Part shown: positions 52,427-63,620 of the stretch, piece after piece
Layout of the letters: each line of letters begins with the position of its first letter
Position numbering within the stretch: the first letter of the stretch is position 1
Assembly (NCBI GenBank): GCA_028023455.1
Contig: JAQFVV010006238.1
Location: 8,006,572-8,070,571, forward strand
Length of the DNA: 64,000 bases
Direction: 5' to 3'
Source of the DNA: Epiperipatus broadwayi
Lineage: Eukaryota; Onychophora; Udeonychophora; Euonychophora; Peripatidae
Made by a program: the position numbers and the translations under genes
The notes under the pieces: model-generated
Told to the model about the DNA's origin: nothing
Database searches by the model: none
The model's input: only the letters and a program-made list of their open reading frames with translations

Positions 52427-53548
52427 GACTATAGATGGTGTTATACCAAAAACACCTTCAAGCGTTTGTTTACATAAACGTCAGAATGAGTATTTCACTA
52501 TCTCTAACTTAATTTCCACCTTCATATCATGATTTCAAGCTATTTGCTATCGTCAGTAAAGGACAGGATTAAGAAACTAGATCTAAAACACAAACTCTGA
52601 GCGTTTAAGAAACAATTTCTATTCAGCTTGCAAGCATGAATCTTTTAGACACGTAATGTCTACAAACTCAGCATAGCATGCCAGATAGCTACATGGGTCT
52701 GATATCAGTTCAGCATCACCACATAGTAGAAGCCTCTGCAATATATATCATTGCAAGAAAGACCTCAAAGGTACATTTATGAAAAACAAAAAACACAAGT
52801 TAAAAACTTGCATACGCTTGTATTTATGACTATAGATGGCATTATACCAAAAACATCTTCAAGCGTTTGTTTACATAAACGTCAGAGTGAGTATTTCACT
52901 ATCTCTAACTTAATTTCCACCTTCATATCATGATTTCAAGCTATTTGCTATCGTCAGTGAAGGACAGGATTAAGAAACTAGATCTAAAACACAAACTCTG
53001 AGCGTTTAAGAAACAATTTCTATTCAGCTTGCAAGCGTGAATCTTTTAGACACGTAATGTCTTCAAAGGTGTTTTTGGTATAACGCCATCTATAGTCATA
53101 AATACAAGCGTATGCAAGTTTTTAACTTGTGTTTTTTGTTTTTCATAAATGTACCTTTGAGGTCTTTCTTGCAATGATATATATTGCAGAGGCTTCTACT
53201 ATGTGGTGATTCTGAACTGATATCAGACCCATGTAGCTATCTGGCATGCTATGCTGAGTTTGAAGACATTATGTGTCTAAAAGATTCACGCTTGCAAGCT
53301 GAATAGAAATTATTTCTTAAACGCTCAGAGTTTGTGTTTTAGATCTAGTTTCTTAATCCTGTCCTTCACTGACGATAGCAAATAGCTTGAAATCATGATA
53401 TGAAGGTGGAAATTAAGTTAGAGATAGTGAAATACTCGCTCTGACGTTTATATAAACAAACGCTTGAAGGTGTTTTTGGTATAACGCCATCTATAGTCAT
53501 AAATACAAGCATATGCAAGTTTTTAACTTGTGTTTTTTGTTTTTCATA
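52427..53548. repeat. 401-bp unit, tandem then inverted (young composite palindrome)
   Basis: Unit A starts GACTATAGATGGYRTTATAC and runs to ACACGTAATGTCT (52427-52664). Unit B follows (52665-52827). A is repeated at 52828-53063, giving a period of 401 bp. At 53064 the strand flips: reverse head of A, reverse B, reverse A to 53498, then a partial reverse B to 53548. Arms 52427-52862 and 53064-53498 are almost identical in reverse complement. Both outer edges touch ATATAT. A frame at 52751-52933 crosses a B/A junction and is not credible. No domain or coding capacity recognised. Confidence 0.92.
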
Positions 53549-53814
53549 TATATATAGTTTACTTATACATCAGCTATAAACATCTTGTATTTTTTGGCCA
53601 GCAAAGTTGATACCAACATCAGATAAATGTTTTATATGCGTATTTATATGCATACAGGCACAGTAACCTTTACTTTACACTAAATCCATATACTGCAAGC
53701 TTAAGTAATCAATGGATACCTAGAAATGATACTATATCAGATGTGCATAACTATTCAAATAACTTGTCTTAAGTTCAAATCTTTAGATTTTTTTAATGTC
53801 AGTCCATTAGTTTG
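53549..53814. other. AT-rich spacer
   Basis: No feature recognised. Confidence 0.4.
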
Positions 53815-54545
53815 ATATCATCATTGTCAACCATTATTAATCCACTGCAGCATGATCTTTCCTAATTCAGTCCATCTTCTCCAATATCTATCCTATATTC
53901 TCCATACTATCCCCATACCCTTTCATATTTTGTCCATTCATTTTACATGTGGTCTCTCTCTGGATGTTTTTCAATCTCTCAGAATCCACTTTAAGATTTC
54001 AACTGACCATCTATTATCACTTCTTCCAGCAAGACATATAGGGCAAATTCATTACCATCATTTAATTTTTTCAACAATGTCAGTAACACCTGTTTGTTCT
54101 CTTACCCATATATTTTATTTTCATTCTCTTCTTGTTACTCCTAACATGCATCTTTTCATACTTCTTTGAGTCATCTGAAATCTCTGTATTGCACTTAATT
54201 CTATAATTAATTTTATCCATTATGTTTCAATCTACTAATAATCTGACTAAAGTTTTGTAGTTATTAACTTTTTCTAACTCATTATTATCAATCTCTATTT
54301 TCATTTTTTTTAAAAATCCATTGAACATTACTTTAATATTTTTAACAATTACTTTTAGCCTATCTTCCTACTTTTATCTGATAACTCTTGTAACATTTCC
54401 TAAAGCTCTGAAGCATTATTTGCAAAAACAACTACATCATTTGCAAAATCTAAATGACTCATATAATCTCCTTTTTTTTTTTGCTTTCTATTTTAATCTG
54501 CAAAGTACTTCTAGCAGCACTGTTATAAAAAGTTTTGAATAATAT
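53815..54545 (-). pseudogene. RTE non-LTR retrotransposon remnant, antisense copy
   Basis: Minus-strand translation in pieces: SHLDFANDVVVF (catalytic FADD changed to FAND), ASELXEMLQELSDKSRKIG, FNGFLKKMKIEIDNNELEKV, NNYKTLVRLL, NIMDKINYRI, RVTRRE-like text and a 3' tail ending TTGACAATGATGAT. It mirrors the 11.5-12.3 kb copy block by block (SHLDFPDDVIVF, NNYKYIGQLI, NIMYKINPRI), so both derive from one lineage. Multiple stops and frameshifts. The plus-strand frames at 53852-54169 and 54321-54542 are antisense shadows. Confidence 0.85.
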
Positions 54546-55240
54546 GAAGGAATAAAAAGTTATTGTTAAATGAATAATTGCATTAATTACAGTTTTAAAT
54601 CCTAGTTCTTATTGAAAAATGCAAAAAAAAAAAAATACTAGAAAACCATCTGGAAATAAGACCACTGATTACACAAATTCACAATTGACAGTTCTAGAGA
54701 AGAGTGAAGAGAACTGTTCTTGAATGCATGTGAGAAAGTCATATAATATTTTTGTTAGTATAAAAATTATTATTGTTTATCAATTATCTTTATGCAACCT
54801 GTCCAATTACTTTCAATATATGTATTGATTTATTTATCATCATGCAAAATAAATTTGTGCTCAGATATTTATATCATTTTATACTTTTTCATATTTCTTT
54901 GTGGTTTGGGCTGTTTTATAATCTTGTATAAAATGATTAAAATTCATGAACTATATGTATAATATATTTTAAACACCTCATAGTTATAATTCCTTCAACC
55001 ACACTCCCTCTTTTAAAAAACGGCTTGAATAATACAGCCCATTTTTGTCTGCATTTGGCAGTGTGGCTGAAAAAATAAACCATCCCCTTTTTTTGACTGT
55101 AAAATGCAGGTAAATGGTTTGCCAAGTTCAAGCTTTTCATTATTTAAAGGGCTGTATGGTTGAAAGAATATAGCTATTGTATGTTTAAATTATTTTATAT
55201 GGATGTCATCTAGTGTTAGGGATTGTTTCTATTTACATAT
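54546..55240. other. AT-rich intergenic sequence
   Basis: No supported gene; a minus-strand frame at 54937-55140 has no recognisable motif. Confidence 0.4.
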
Positions 55241-55420
55241 GATACCAGTCGGGGTGATCATAGAGTCTTATCGTATCTGCACTACAGGGCACCACCAGGC
55301 TATTTGAACCTGGAAAATTTATAGGGTAGGCAGATATTCACTGTTAAAATCTAACTTTTACATATGTATTTTATTCCGACTGTCAGCACATGCCACTAGC
55401 TCATGGAGATGCTTTGAAAT
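55241..55420 (+). mobile_element. Family-2 head fragment, copy 2d
   Basis: CACTACAGGGCACCACCAGG, TTTGAACCTGGAAAATTTAT and CCACTAGCTCATGGAGATG match the first 180 bp of 2a. It is inverted relative to 2e, giving the 55.2-57.7 kb block terminal inverted repeats. Confidence 0.75.
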
Positions 55421-55621
55421 AGATAAATATATAAATACAAATTTAAATGAATAAGAAGAATATTAAATCCCTAAAGCTATTTATAATGTTTCATAATAAA
55501 TAAAAGTGGTCTGAGCTTTTTACCCTGTAGAAGTAAGTTATAGTCTGTGTGATTTGATGTATATATTTTTCAGATAAGAGATTTAATATAAAATTTGCTT
55601 AAAAGAAGTATATTAATATTA
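55421..55621. other. AT-rich DNA between 2d and 2e
   Basis: No clear homology to other family-2 copies; no gene. Confidence 0.4.
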
Positions 55622-57748
55622 TGTAATGGTATACAATATGCCATTACATTAATTTAAAATTAAAATAAAAACTTAAGTTTGTAAATAAAAACTAAAAGCT
55701 AAAAAATTAAAGAGTTGTTAAACGTATATATATTTGCACAGATGCAAATCTTTAAAAGTATTTTTTTTAAATAAAAAAAAGGATTTGAATGTACTTTTTT
55801 ATAAAAAAAGGTAAAGATCTAAATATAAAATATTTTTAGTAAAAAATAACATAAATGAAAAAGATTCCTATGTAATCTCAGTAAATGGAAATGATTGTGT
55901 TATTAATTATCGGAAAGCAAACTAGCCCTTTGGGCTCATATAAAAAAGTCAGATGAGAGATATAGATAAGAGAACAAAAAAAATTAGATGTCCAATAGAA
56001 GCAGCAACCAACGCTCAGACCTTAACAAAATTTTGGAACAGGAAACATGTTCAGTGAATCCAGATGATTACTATATAAAGAAAACAATTCAAATTGAAAG
56101 AGAGTTCCAGCTTGATTTTTTGAGAAGGATGATAAGATGCACTTTTCACCCTCTCTCTTATTTCAAGTGAAGTGACTGTTAAATTATGAATGGTACTGTT
56201 GCAGACTCTGAATCATATGGGTATTGCAATAAAATAGTACCAGGATTGAACCAGCTAAGGCCATCTCTGGAAAAACAGATCAGTCTTCCATGAAAGTATG
56301 ACCAATAAAGACTTCACAGGAATTGGCAGCAGGAACCAGGAGCTCTTCTACTGTAAGATATGAACTGTAAAATTTTAAAAAAGTGATTAAGAACTTTCGT
56401 CAAGATTTGGCAAGCTTTTAATAATCAACTAAACCTAATTTTTAAAATGAACTGTAAACTGACTTTTAAGATGTCAAAATCAATTATTAATGTTTAATTT
56501 TAAATATTTGAGTTTGCTGATTTAATCATTTTCTTTTTTTTTTATTAATATTTATTGACCAAATTATTTAAATGTATTAAATTTAAGTTGGGTGTAGATG
56601 GCTGCATAGATTCGCTAATGTTTTATTCTTTTTTTTTTTTCATGTTGATTAAAGTATATAGATATCGGTAAATATGACACCTTATGCTGAGTGTTCAAAC
56701 ATATTTATTTGTATATCTTTTAAGTTATTGGTGTCAATGTGGCATCTTATCATGTACACCATTGGGTTTATTGTAAATTTCCCTCTGCAATTCCATCAAT
56801 AACTTTATATTTTAGTCATTTATTTTAAAGGGCTTTTATTTCAGGTTATTTGTTTCATAGTTAGGTTGATGTTGATGGAGGTATATATGAGTGTTTGATC
56901 AATGTAATGTGAAGCATGTTTAGCATACAGGGCAATGTTCCCAACTGAATACATGACCAAAAGATGTAGTCATTGTGTTGCAATGGATGCAGATGTATTT
57001 CCTGGGCCACTGACTCTTTTTTAGCTCTATGGATAGGGTCTATAAGTCAGCAGATAGACTGCTTTCTCCCATATGTAGCATTTTTCTTTAATTATTTTAT
57101 ATACATGATTCCTTTGCCAGACAGCCGCACATTCCTGTACTGGACAAGGATCATGTCCTTCAAATAATATCATGCTGGCAGATGCACATTCCTGTCAGCA
57201 TGGTTTTATGCTAGCATCTTCATATTGCATTGGTTGTTACTATATATCTGGAAGCAGGCATTGGTTTGGCTGTGAACTTTTAGTCTAAGATTGAACGATT
57301 GTTTTGAAAAGTTTTTAACTGAGTAATCCATGTAGCCTATCTATACTCAACATTCTAAAGTAAAATTTATTAAAATGTCCATCTGTGCAGACTCTTTAAA
57401 AATAGTAATTTAAATTTAAAAATTAATATTAAAATCTAAAGATAAATTTTATTCCTCAATTTTAAAAATTTATATATGTGCGTTAATAAATGTTTTTTTG
57501 TGTGTGTTATTACTGGCAGTGGCTTATTTTATTTTATTTTTAAATTTATTTATTTTTATAAATCTCTGCATCCCCCTGAGCTAGTGGCATGGGCTGATGG
57601 TCAGAAGAAAATACATATGTAAAAAAAATAGATCTTAACAGCATGCATCTGCCTACTATATAAATTTTCCAGGTTCAAATAGCCTGGTGGCGCCCTGTAT
57701 GGCAGATACAGGAAGTCATACATTTCAAATTCTCCCCGACCATTATAA
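55622..57748 (-). mobile_element. Family-2 element, copy 2e (about 2.1 kb)
   Basis: On the minus strand it starts TATAATGGTCGGGGAG, passes CCAGGCTATTTGAACCTGG, CCCATGCCACTAGCTCAG, the internal segment shared with 2b and 2c, and GCATCTGTGCAAATATATA, and ends in the hairpin GTAATGGCATATTGTATACCATTACA. Plus-strand frames at 55988-56170 and 56973-57167 lie antisense to it and are not conserved. Its head faces the head of copy 1d across a (TA)n tract. Confidence 0.78.
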
Positions 57749-57765
57749 TATATATATATATATAT
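57748..57765. repeat. (TA)n junction tract
   Basis: Short TA run separating the heads of elements 2e and 1d. Confidence 0.9.
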
Positions 57766-58578
57766 TGTAACCAGTTGGGTTACATAGCACACAATAATAT
57801 AGTGTATGTGCATATATATATATATATACATGTGTGTGTGTGTAATAAAGGAAAAGTAGAAATAAATGCAGACAAAAATTGTAATAGATATTTTCTACAT
57901 TCACTGAAATAAAAATAATAAATAATGGGTTAAATAACTCTGTATTCAAAATAATATTTTATTATAAAATTAAATATTTAAAAAAGGTTTGATAAATAAA
58001 AATTAATATTTTTATTTTGATTTTGAAAATTTAAAAATAAGCATGATTTTGATAATTGTAAAAATGTCTATTTTGAAATCTTTTAATTAATTTTTAAATT
58101 TTTATTACCTGAGTAAAAACATGTATGTAGATTTCAAAGGATTAAAGTTAATTGAAATCAACTTTTTCCTGTCATACTTTGATCAAAATTTCAAGTTTGT
58201 TTTCAAAAGGATTAGACAGATTGAAAACAGTTACTATGTTTTTATCACATGATCCAAACAGATTATAAGAAGACTCATAAAAAAATATCAGTTAGTTTTT
58301 GTTGGTGGCTTTGTAAGAGTTAGCCAGAAGAGTCTGGTTTTAATATTTTAAGCAGTGGTCAACTAGGCCAACTGCAAAGTTTGGCTTTAATTTTTAGTGG
58401 AGTGGTTAGAAGAATAGCTAGCAGAATTATACAGAGCTCCTATGAAGATCTAAGGGAGTATCAGTCCAGTAGCTTCCCCATAGTTTACTGCAGAATTTTG
58501 ATTCATGAGGCCAGGATCACTTCAAATCGATCCACTAGCTGCTTAAATATGTTCTAGAAGACAGCTTCCCAATCCTGG

Positions 58579-58728
58579 ACAGAAGAAAGCTCATGACATG
58601 CTAACAAATTACTTGAATTGTACCTCTTTCTGATACTGACAATTGTTTGGATTACAGAAGGAAGTTCATGGTATGCCAACAAATTACTTCAATACTTTTT
58701 CCTGATGATGACAATAAACCTGGATTGT
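58579..58728. repeat. 75-bp tandem duplication within copy 1d
   Basis: ACAGAAGAAAGCTCATGACA and ACAGAAGGAAGTTCATGGTA start two diverged 75-bp units that both continue AACAAATTACTT and end GGATT. It is older than the exact duplications elsewhere. Confidence 0.85.
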
Positions 58729-59650
58729 AATTTTCTTGATGGACCAAAACCAAGCTTACCAAGAGAAAGCTTGAAGAAATTAGCGTACTTATGCTGCTGT
58801 TTATCTATACACACAGGGAACCACAGATAAACATGTGGTGTATATATACAGTGAGTCCTTAAAATGACTTTTAAAATTATAAATTAATAACTTAAAATTA
58901 AAACAAACAAGTAACTTTTGCTTGAGTTGAAATCTAATAGCATTATATATGATAATAAAATTTTAAATAATTTTCTTAGTAAAATGACATTTTTATAACT
59001 GATAGATATATATAAAACGATATTGGTTTAAAATCGTTTATTAAAGAAGAAAAATAAAGTTGATAGTATGTATTTCTTTTAAAAAACTAATCGATAAAGA
59101 GTATCAATTTATACATTTTCAACAAAAAATAATTGTGAAAATAACTTTTATTATTATAAAAAATATGTAAATTTTATGTATATTCAAAATAAAATTTGTA
59201 ATTATAAAAATTAAGGTTTTTTTATTATTTTGACAAAATTAGATTTGTTCTGTTAATAATCTGTGCAATTCTATATATGTGTTTTAATAAACCTAGTATA
59301 GATATGATCTTATTAAAAATATGTTAAAAAGTTTAATCATTTATTATTTTATGTAACAAGTTAAATATGTTCAGAAATATCACACACACACATGTGTGTG
59401 TGCATATATCTATCAATTGTATTGCAAATACCAATGCTTGTCAAGTATGACTTATCATTTTTTTTATATTAAATGTCAATTCAAACATATTCATTTTGTA
59501 TCATATGCCTGTGTGCTGACTGGGTTTTAAGTAAACCTAATGTATTAATTACATAAATCAATGCAATAATTTGAATTTTGTATAGTGATCAAAATGTGTG
59601 TAATCTTTTTTTTTTATAGACCTTAATTTCAATTTTTTATTTTTATTATT

Positions 59651-59656
59651 AATAAA
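59651..59656 (+). promoter_or_regulatory. Candidate polyadenylation signal of copy 1d
   Basis: AATAAA in TTAATAAACTTGTATTCAA, conserved across family-1 copies. Confidence 0.5.
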
Positions 59657-60506
59657 CTTGTATTCAATTGTTAAAAATTGTATTGCATCATCTCTTTGTC
59701 ACATACAGTAATAGAGTTTATATTCTCTGAGCTATATTTGTGCACGAGATAAATATATAAATGGGGCTGTATATATTTAGTGCTTTTGGGCATTCAGATA
59801 TGATCAATCATCAGCCTGGTTGGCACAAAAGAGAATACTCTTTAAAGCCCATGCACTACCTTTAATTTTAGTTTAGTCATTAAAAATTTAAGTTTATAGT
59901 TGGCCAGTACATTAATGGTGCTTAAGTGGCCAGAACATTGATGATGATCAGCATGCTTTAATATCCCAGCATTATTGTTTAAATTTTTCTGGTTATGTAT
60001 TCTGATGGATTCACACTTAGTTTGTGTCTCCAATTTAATAGTTAAATAATTGCCCCAAGCTGGCAAAGGCTCAATAGTTAGCCTGGTCTATAGAAGATCC
60101 ATTTCCAATGCAATTACAAGTTTGACTGTTGATTTATATTTTTTATTGCTCAAATACAGGAACAAGATGGACTGTTGATTTATCATACTGCTTTATTTTA
60201 ATTGTGGATCTTTTATGATGATGAATAGTTTATTTTGAGTATTACTGATACTTTTATAATTATAATGCTGTTTGATGGTTAATTATGCATTTAGTTGCTC
60301 TTCTGATCTCTCGATGATTTTTCAGAGATTCTCTAATCTCATGCTCTTATAAAATACTATATTACTTAAATATAATTTGGTAAATTATTGATATTACATT
60401 TTAAATTGACTGGGAGTGATGATAATATTCCATCACCCCAGTTTCATTTCCATCACTCCAGGTTCAGCCCTTCTTCTTTTTTCTCCTACCACCCCATCCC
60501 ATTACA

Positions 60507-60633
60507 ATATATATATCTGAGCATAGAGTTATTCTGAAAAGCTTGTTAAGAGCTATTGGGAGGCTCATTATATAACATTTGTAATACAAGCTTATTAAAT
60601 TAAGTCACACGATATATAACTTTATTTCCTTGC

Positions 60634-60636
<3 letters not shown>
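60507..60636. other. AT-rich spacer
   Basis: No feature recognised. Confidence 0.4.

Positions 60637-60702
<66 letters not shown>
60637..60702. repeat. (TA)n microsatellite, about 66 bp
   Basis: Pure TA tract; appears to form the start of the first 317-bp unit of the decaying array. Confidence 0.96.
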
Positions 60703-60704
<2 letters not shown>

Positions 60705-61867
60705 AACCATTATACTATTACAGATCTCCAGTTCTGCCCCTTCTTTTAATTAATATCTCTTCTTTATAAAACAAACCTTAAAATGACCCCTTTTATGTGG
60801 GTTTCATAAAATATTTTAAATTTTAAAATAACACCCCCCCCCACCAAAACATAGAAATTTTTAAAAAAAAAAAAAACATAAATTTTTTTAAAAAACAACA
60901 AAACAATTTTAAAAATTTAAAAAAAACAAAAAACAAATTTTTTTATTTTATTTAACCCTCCCCCAAACTTAAAAAAAAAAAAAAAATTTACAAACACTAA
61001 TAAAAAAATATATAAAAAATATAAACCAATCTATAAACACATATATCTCACCGAGACCTTCTTTTTTAAAAATACAACTTAATAATATAAAACATTAAAA
61101 AAAAACCCCTTTTAAGGTGTGTGCTAAAAAAAAAATTAAAAATAAAAATACACACACCCCCAAACACAAAAAATAAAATTTTAAAATAAAAAAAAAATAT
61201 AATTTTTTTTAATAAAAAAAAAACAATATATATTTATTAAATAAAAAATACAAATTAAAATTTAATTTTTAACCTCCCCCCCAACTAAAAATAAAAAAAA
61301 AAAAATTTTTAACAATAAACAAAAAAATATATAAAAATAAAAAAAATAAAAAAACAATAAAAATATCCAAGACTCCCTTTTTATTTAACTATCTAAATCT
61401 TTATTATAAAAAAAATAAAAACAATACCATAATGACCTTTTTTAAAAAATATATTAAAATATATAAATAAACAAATAAAAAAAAACAAACACAAAAATAT
61501 TAAAAAAAAAAAAAAATTTTAAAATTTAATTTAAAAATTAAAAAATTAAAAAAATAAAAAAAAAAAAATAAAAAAAAAAAAATAATTTACCCCCCCCCCA
61601 AAACAAAAAAAAAAAAAAAAAAAATCAATATTAAAATTAAAAATAATTAAAAAAAAATACAAAAAATACAAAAATCTCTAAAACCATATCCTTTTTTACT
61701 TTATTAATATAAAATATAAAAAAAATAAAAATTATAAAAATTAAACTTATAAGTTAAATAAAATAAAATATTAAAAAAACAACCCAAAATAAAAAAAAAA
61801 ATTAAAATAAAAAAATTTAAAAATAAAAAAAAAAAAATAAAAAAAATAAAAAAAAAAAAAAAAACCC

Positions 61868-61940
<73 letters not shown>
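60637..61940. repeat. Decaying tandem array, about 317-bp period, about 4 units
   Basis: Landmarks recur at near-constant spacing. A CCTTCTTTT-like block is at about 60739, 61058, 61374 and 61689. A CCCTCCCCC-like run is at about 60955, 61273 and 61590. An ACCCCTTTT block is at about 60787 and 61104. Each successive unit is poorer in information: G residues dwindle and 61435-61948 contains none, while A runs lengthen. A minus-strand poly-F frame at 61704-61952 is an artefact. This looks like a satellite or minisatellite whose assembled consensus deteriorates. Confidence 0.8.
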
Positions 61941-61944
<4 letters not shown>

Positions 61945-63237
61945 TAATGCAATATATTGTTGCTTTTTTAATTATAATCTAAAACCTATCCAGTATAGTT
62001 GAACTAATTTTAACTTTATTGCTTCAATCCTATTTGCTTTACTTTTATTTTAAAATACCTTTACTTATTATGGTTCATTAATTTCAAATTTTCTATATTT
62101 TTAGGATTTTTTAAATACCCTGGGAGAGTTTTTTACATATAAACAAAAAACTTTGGAATAAACTCTATGTCCTGTATATGTGGGGTTCAGATTTACCTTG
62201 GGTCAACATGGGTATGACAAGAATCTCGGCCTCAGGGTGGCCTTCGAGCATTACATCATCAGATTTTCAATTGGATGGATAGTTGAAGAGTTGGAGTGTG
62301 TAGTAGATTGGAGCCTGTCCATTAAAGTATGAAGTTTGGCTATCTTAATATATATCTGAGCACTTATAGTATATATGAGTGGGAGATGATGATCTAGACC
62401 AACTGATGATTGCTGGTTTAGCATGAAATACCTATATTGTTTATTGTTTATCTTTTCGGCATATATGTGCTTGAGTGTATCGGTATTATTGGATAGAGTG
62501 GTGGGTCGTGTGAAAGTCTGTGCTCATATACCCTATATATTAAAATACTAATATGTATTGGTATTCTAAATATAGTTTATACCAGTGATTTTTCTTTTTC
62601 ATACATATATATCAAAATAATTCGTTTTTCTGGACCCATTAAAAACTTAAGTAATATTCCATAATTTTTACTTTTTAAAAAATTTGAATTTGAACTTGGT
62701 TTTAAAATCTATTAATTGAGATAACGAGGGGCGTATTTTTGATTCAATTAATTCTAACTTTTTCTTTGACAGAAACGTTGTGCTTTAATTAACATTTTTA
62801 TAATTTAAAACTATTTAAAATTTAATGGTATATAAATCGTAAAGTATATATATACCAGCAAGCTAATGTATTCACACACATTTTGTTCTTTTAAAAACTT
62901 GATATTATTTGTATTAATTAATGAACAAAAAAACCTTCGATTATTATTATAAATGTGCGCTTTAGAAATTTCTTTAAATATAATTTAATGTATATATTTG
63001 TGTACGTCCAAATTTATGCTTTATATTTATATTGATTTATTTATTGCATATATATGTACTATAAACAAGGGATATATTTAATTCTAGTATGTTTTCATAT
63101 TTTAGTTTTATGTATTTTTTTTAAATAAACAGTCCTTTGATATTATAAAATATGGATTGAAAAGTAGGAATTACAATACATGTAGAAATTGGTGAGTGTT
63201 AGTCTGTTTTCTAAAAAAAATATTTGTATTGTTGCAG
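61941..63237. other. Intergenic or intronic sequence
   Basis: No supported gene. 62160-62540 is less AT-biased but frames are broken and no motif is recognised. If the exon at 63238 is real, part of this is intron. Confidence 0.45.
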
Positions 63238-63396
63238 TCTTATTTTCGATGTAATTTTCTTATGGAAGTCCTTCTCTATTTGTTGGCTCTAATGGAGCCA
63301 AACAGTGATATTCCGGGATGTCTCAAGGGAACTATGGAATCTGTCTCTCTTTTTATACTACGCTCACTCCATAGTCAATTCAGTAAACAGCTCTAG
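63238..63396 (+). CDS. Possible terminal coding exon of a host gene, product unknown
   Basis: A candidate splice acceptor (TTGTATTGTTGCAG, ending at 63237) precedes 52 codons and a TAG stop. The predicted peptide starts SYFRCNFLMEVLLYLLALME and ends FILRSLHSQFSKQL. It is helical-looking, with leucine-rich amphipathic stretches and without the low-complexity bias of the rest of the window. The open frame extends upstream to an ATG at 63196, but that part reads through the pyrimidine tract. Two AATAAA signals follow (63552 and 63609). I do not recognise the family; helical-repeat (HEAT-like) proteins are a guess only. No upstream exon could be paired with it inside the window. Confidence 0.4.
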   Translation, partial: SYFRCNFLMEVLLYLLALMEPNSDIPGCLKGTMESVSLFILRSLHSQFSKQL

Positions 63397-63620
63397 AATT
63401 CTTTTGTTGAAAATAATTTGCCGGTGCGGTATCGTAATACTAATTCTCTTGTAAGATTTTAGCTACTTCGCCTCCTGCTGATTCTTTTGTTCCGCGGTTA
63501 TTAAGATATCTGTATGTGATCTTCTGAACATAGAATGAATGAGCAAGCCTGAATAAATAAGCGAGGATGAATGAATGACTTGTCCCGGGGTTAATATTTT
63601 GACTTCTTAATAAACATCTA
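63397..63620 (+). other. Possible 3' untranslated region
   Basis: Less AT-biased DNA following the candidate stop, with CG dinucleotides (GGTGCGGTATCG, TTCCGCGG). Confidence 0.35.
63552..63557 (+). promoter_or_regulatory. Candidate polyadenylation signal
   Basis: AATAAA, 155 bp past the candidate stop; a second lies at 63609-63614. In such AT-rich DNA the hexamer is common, so support is weak. Confidence 0.35.

Larger units (their letters stand above)
57766..60506 (+). mobile_element. Family-1 interspersed element, copy 1d (about 2.74 kb)
   Basis: Starts TGTAACCAGTTGGGTTACAT (terminal hairpin) and AGCACACAATAATATAGTG and ends CACCCCATCCCATTACA, next to ATATATA. In between are a (TA)n(TG)n run (57812-57843), a decayed TATA context near 58262, CCACAGATAAACATGTGG with GTGAGTCC (about 58851), AATAAA (59651-59656), TTTATAGTTGGCCAGTACAT and GGAGTGATGATAATATTCC. 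TG...CA termini and these signals would fit a long solo LTR; short inverted termini would also fit a DNA element. No coding frame. Confidence 0.8.

Noticed and set aside
61704-61952. Minus-strand frame of poly-phenylalanine
   Set aside because: Translation of A-runs in the degenerate, probably artefactual array.
63133-63191. Possible small upstream exon with AG acceptor and GGTGAGTG donor before the 63238 exon
   Set aside because: The intron would be only about 46 bp and the open phase does not join the frame of the 63238 exon.
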